From a bacterium (lineage in GTDB: Bacteria; Armatimonadota; Abditibacteriia; Abditibacteriales; Abditibacteriaceae), in NCBI GenBank assembly GCA_004172935.1, contig SDZD01000003.1:62001-126000 (forward strand): a stretch of DNA of 64,000 nt. Reading direction: 5' to 3'. The notes under the pieces were generated by a model. That model did not search any database, had not been told where the DNA came from, and was given only the letters and a program-made list of their open reading frames with translations. Position numbers and translations under genes: made by a program. Positions 61,869 to 64,000 of this stretch are shown here, piece after piece; position 1 is the stretch's first letter; each line of letters starts with the position of its first letter.

Positions 61869-63449
61869 CTATTGAAATTTAGTCGGTGCCAGAATGACGG
61901 CATTGCGGAGCGCGCTGAGTGAGATGGGTTTGGTGAGGTGGGCGTTGAAGCCGGCTTGAATGGCATTTTCAGCATCTTCGGGTTGGCCATAACCTGTGAC
62001 GGCGACCAAACGGATGGCAGAGCCAAGAGCTTCGCGGACGTGTTGGGCGACTTCGTAGCCGTCCATTTCGGGCAGTCCAATATCCACGAAGGCGATGTCG
62101 GGACGCGATTTAGTGAGCAGTTCGAGGCCGCTGTGCCCGTCGCTTGCCCATTCGACCTGATGGCCGTCGCGCTTGAGGAGCAAACAAACCAATTCGCGGG
62201 CATCGTCGTTGTCTTCTATGACGACGACTCGGCGCGGTTGGATGGCGTCTGTCTTGGTGGGGGCGCTTACGGAGGGAGCTTTTCTTTGGATGAGGGGAAG
62301 AGCTACCTCGAATTTCGAGCCTTGCCCGACTCCTGGTGAGTCGGCGGTTATGGTGCCGCCGTGAAGTTCGACGAGTCCGCGAACCAAAGTCAGGCCGATA
62401 CCCAATCCGCCGCGTGAGCGGTCGATGGCCTGACGCGATTGTGAGAATAGTTCGAAGATACGCGGCAGCAGTTGGGCGTCCATACCAATGCCATCATCGC
62501 TGATAGTGGCGATGGCTTCGTCGTCGTTGGCGTGCAACTGAATCTTGATGTGCCCGCCGCGAGGGGTGTATTTGATGGCGTTATAGAGCAGATTAGAAAA
62601 AATTTGCTCCAGGCGAACAGGGTCGCCCATAATGGGAATCGCGTGGGCGTCGGGCACGAACTCCATGCGATGTCCGGCTGATTTATGGGCAGATTCGAGC
62701 GCTGCCAGTGTTTTTCGTGCGATTTCGTTGAGGTCGAGCGGCTGCAAGTCGAGGGCGATTTTGCCGCGCGTGACGCGGGCTACGTCGAGCAGGTCATCGA
62801 CTAAACGCCCCAGTGTGCGGGTTTGACGCTCGATGACTTCGCGGGGGGAGCGGGTTTCGTCGGCAGTGTCGAGCATGTCGAGCAGTTCTACCGCGTAGCG
62901 GATCGCGGCCAGAGGATTACGCAGTTCGTGGCCGAGCATTGCCAGAAATTCGTCGCGACGAATAACCTCGCGCTCTTTTTCTTCGATTAAATCACGCTGG
63001 GCGTATTGGCGGGCGCGGGCACGGAGGGCGAAATCCATCGCCGCAATGAGAGTCGAGCGGCGCAGGGGGCGTTCTAGAAAGGAGATGTTGCCGCGTGGAA
63101 TCCAGCGGGCGATACGTTCGAAACCGGTGTTGCCTTTATTATTCTCGTCTTGTGCCGTATTTACTGCGGGTAACAGGAACAGGATGGGCAAGTCGCTCCA
63201 CACAGGTTGTTCCTGTAGAAATTTGCTGAGGTCTTCCAATACACGACGAGAACAGGCTTCTTCGGCTAAGAGAAGAGCGCCGCAATTGCCATTGAGGGTT
63301 TCGAAGAGGTCGCTCGGATTAGAGACGATTTCCCCTTCCCATCCAGCTGTGTTCAGTGTGTCGCGCGCCAGAGCCGCATCGCGTGAAGTCGCCGCCAAAA
63401 TAGCGATGGTTTCTCCGGGTAAAGGCACAAGGTGGGGTGACGCAGTCAT
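61869..63449 (-). CDS. Hybrid sensor histidine kinase with N-terminal pseudo-receiver and C-terminal receiver
   Basis: 526 residues from ATG 63449 (a GTG at 63485 is less likely). Residues 1-135 resemble a receiver (TIAILAATSRDAALARDTL, FLERPLRRSTLIAAMDFAL) but lack the phosphoacceptor Asp. The kinase has the H-box FLAMLGHELRNPLAAIRYAVELLD, N-box NLLYNAIKY, G boxes DDGIGMD and GGLGIGLTL. The last ~120 residues are a full receiver with DD and Asp in FVDIGLPEMDG. It likely reads a partner through the pseudo-receiver. Membrane helices are absent, so it is cytoplasmic. Confidence 0.92.
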   Translation of the reverse strand: MTASPHLVPLPGETIAILAATSRDAALARDTLNTAGWEGEIVSNPSDLFETLNGNCGALLLAEEACSRRVLEDLSKFLQEQPVWSDLPILFLLPAVNTAQDENNKGNTGFERIARWIPRGNISFLERPLRRSTLIAAMDFALRARARQYAQRDLIEEKEREVIRRDEFLAMLGHELRNPLAAIRYAVELLDMLDTADETRSPREVIERQTRTLGRLVDDLLDVARVTRGKIALDLQPLDLNEIARKTLAALESAHKSAGHRMEFVPDAHAIPIMGDPVRLEQIFSNLLYNAIKYTPRGGHIKIQLHANDDEAIATISDDGIGMDAQLLPRIFELFSQSRQAIDRSRGGLGIGLTLVRGLVELHGGTITADSPGVGQGSKFEVALPLIQRKAPSVSAPTKTDAIQPRRVVVIEDNDDARELVCLLLKRDGHQVEWASDGHSGLELLTKSRPDIAFVDIGLPEMDGYEVAQHVREALGSAIRLVAVTGYGQPEDAENAIQAGFNAHLTKPISLSALRNAVILAPTKFQ

Positions 63450-63613
63450 CAAAGCAACTAGAGAAGGTGACGGCAAAATCCGCACTCGATGCCCTTTTGG
63501 TTCGCAAGCATGGTGCCATAAAACTGTTTATCGGCGTTTAGGCGCAGGTATTAGGGATTTATTGGGGAAATGTCCGCTGCATTTGATAACCTTTTCCCCG
63601 TTCCAATAATCCT

Positions 63614-64000
63614 ATGTCAGTCAAACGAATCGGAATTCTTACCGGCGGAGGCGACTGTCCCGGCCTCAACCCAACCATCAAGGGCGTAGTGACGCGCGCT
63701 GCCGATCATGGCATCGAATGCGTTGGTCTCCTCAACGGCTGGAAGTCGCTCGTGGGCGATGAGCCGTTGTCGCGCTCCTTGACCGTGGACGACGTTCGTC
63801 CCATCATCAAACAGGGCGGCACCTTCCTGCACACCTCGCGCACCAACGCCTATAACCCGAAAAACCCAGAGCAGTTGCCCAACCTGTTGAAAAACGTTGA
63901 GCGTCTGGGGCTGGATGCTCTCGTTGCCATCGGTGGCGACGACACGCTTTCGGTGGCTTCGCGTTTGACCAAAGGCGAGCGTCTCGAAAAGCCAGTCCCC
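63614..64000 (+). CDS. pfkA: 6-phosphofructokinase (3' end missing), GGDDT type
   Basis: 129 residues before the window ends. MSVKRIGILTGGGDCPGLNPTIKGVV opens the PFK fold; TSRTNAYNP contacts fructose-6-P; IGGDDTLSVA has Asp where ATP-PFKs have Gly (GGDGS), the residue associated with pyrophosphate-dependent PFKs. The second determinant (PKTID-N region) lies beyond the window. TTGATA-N16-AATAAT lies just upstream, but the -10 box ends only 3 bases before the ATG. Confidence 0.92.
   Translation, partial: MSVKRIGILTGGGDCPGLNPTIKGVVTRAADHGIECVGLLNGWKSLVGDEPLSRSLTVDDVRPIIKQGGTFLHTSRTNAYNPKNPEQLPNLLKNVERLGLDALVAIGGDDTLSVASRLTKGERLEKPVP

Noticed and set aside
1..64000. CRISPR arrays, rRNA and tRNA genes
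   Set aside because: No regularly spaced direct repeats, no rRNA-like blocks and no cloverleaf-like sequences were recognised in the gaps.

Overview
The window looks like chromosome of a free-living, Gram-negative-type bacterium from the Armatimonadota / Abditibacteriota (FBP) neighbourhood. The main clue is the pseudopilin at 7008-7820, with the FTLIELL leader, an ARENARK motif and a C-terminal H-x9-DG motif, a style common in Armatimonadota, Abditibacteriota and Planctomycetota. Folate-type TrmFO next to a Xer recombinase, a zinc-free L31, and many secreted glycoside hydrolases fit this. The phylum is inference. Base composition is moderately GC-rich. No rRNA, tRNA, CRISPR array, prophage or insertion sequence was seen.

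Layout. 0-9.1 kb: polysaccharide utilisation (5'-cut GH51 arabinofuranosidase, a double GH43 enzyme, an AraC regulator, a pseudopilin and a GH99-like secreted protein), interrupted by three small AT-richer genes and a decayed copy of the GH43 gene tail. 9.2-11.7 kb: a BlaI repressor / M56 receptor-protease pair behind a well-formed promoter with two operators. 11.9-26.4 kb: housekeeping and mixed genes (trmFO-xerC, PBP2, CDF efflux, two repeat-rich secreted proteins, rhomboid-apaG-SirB1, a DHH phosphoesterase overlapping a decayed PIN-like protein, a CPT-like kinase, an orphan LolD-type ATPase). 26.4-41.8 kb: Nudix, sugar dehydrogenase lipoprotein, a 655-residue winged-helix-like protein, PepF, a CHASE4-HAMP-PAS-PAS-GGDEF-EAL protein, a membrane-anchored AAA ATPase close to a J-like protein without HPD, a PhyH dioxygenase, and a response regulator whose receiver has lost its acidic residues. 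42.3-49.6 kb: a Calx-beta-like exported protein, an operon of two pentapeptide-repeat proteins, murQ, a metallophosphoesterase and rmlB, then rpmE. 49.6-61.8 kb: a secreted GH-like protein and a long surface-glycan operon (C-methyltransferase, rmlC, epimerase, methyltransferase, at least five glycosyltransferases). 61.9-64 kb: a hybrid histidine kinase and the start of a GGDDT-type phosphofructokinase.

How the parts fit. The left end degrades arabinoxylan-like polymers, probably under the AraC regulator. The right end makes dTDP-deoxyhexoses, probably C-methyl-branched, and builds them into a surface glycan through an operon with repeated GTGA/ATGA stop-start overlaps. The middle holds signalling and proteostasis modules.

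Large-scale structure. The + strand is C-rich at about 25-38 kb and G-rich at about 49.6-63.5 kb whichever strand is coding, so the strand bias flips somewhere in 40-49 kb. No dnaA gene or DnaA-box cluster was seen there. Several palindromic, REP-like intergenic elements and strong intrinsic terminators are listed.
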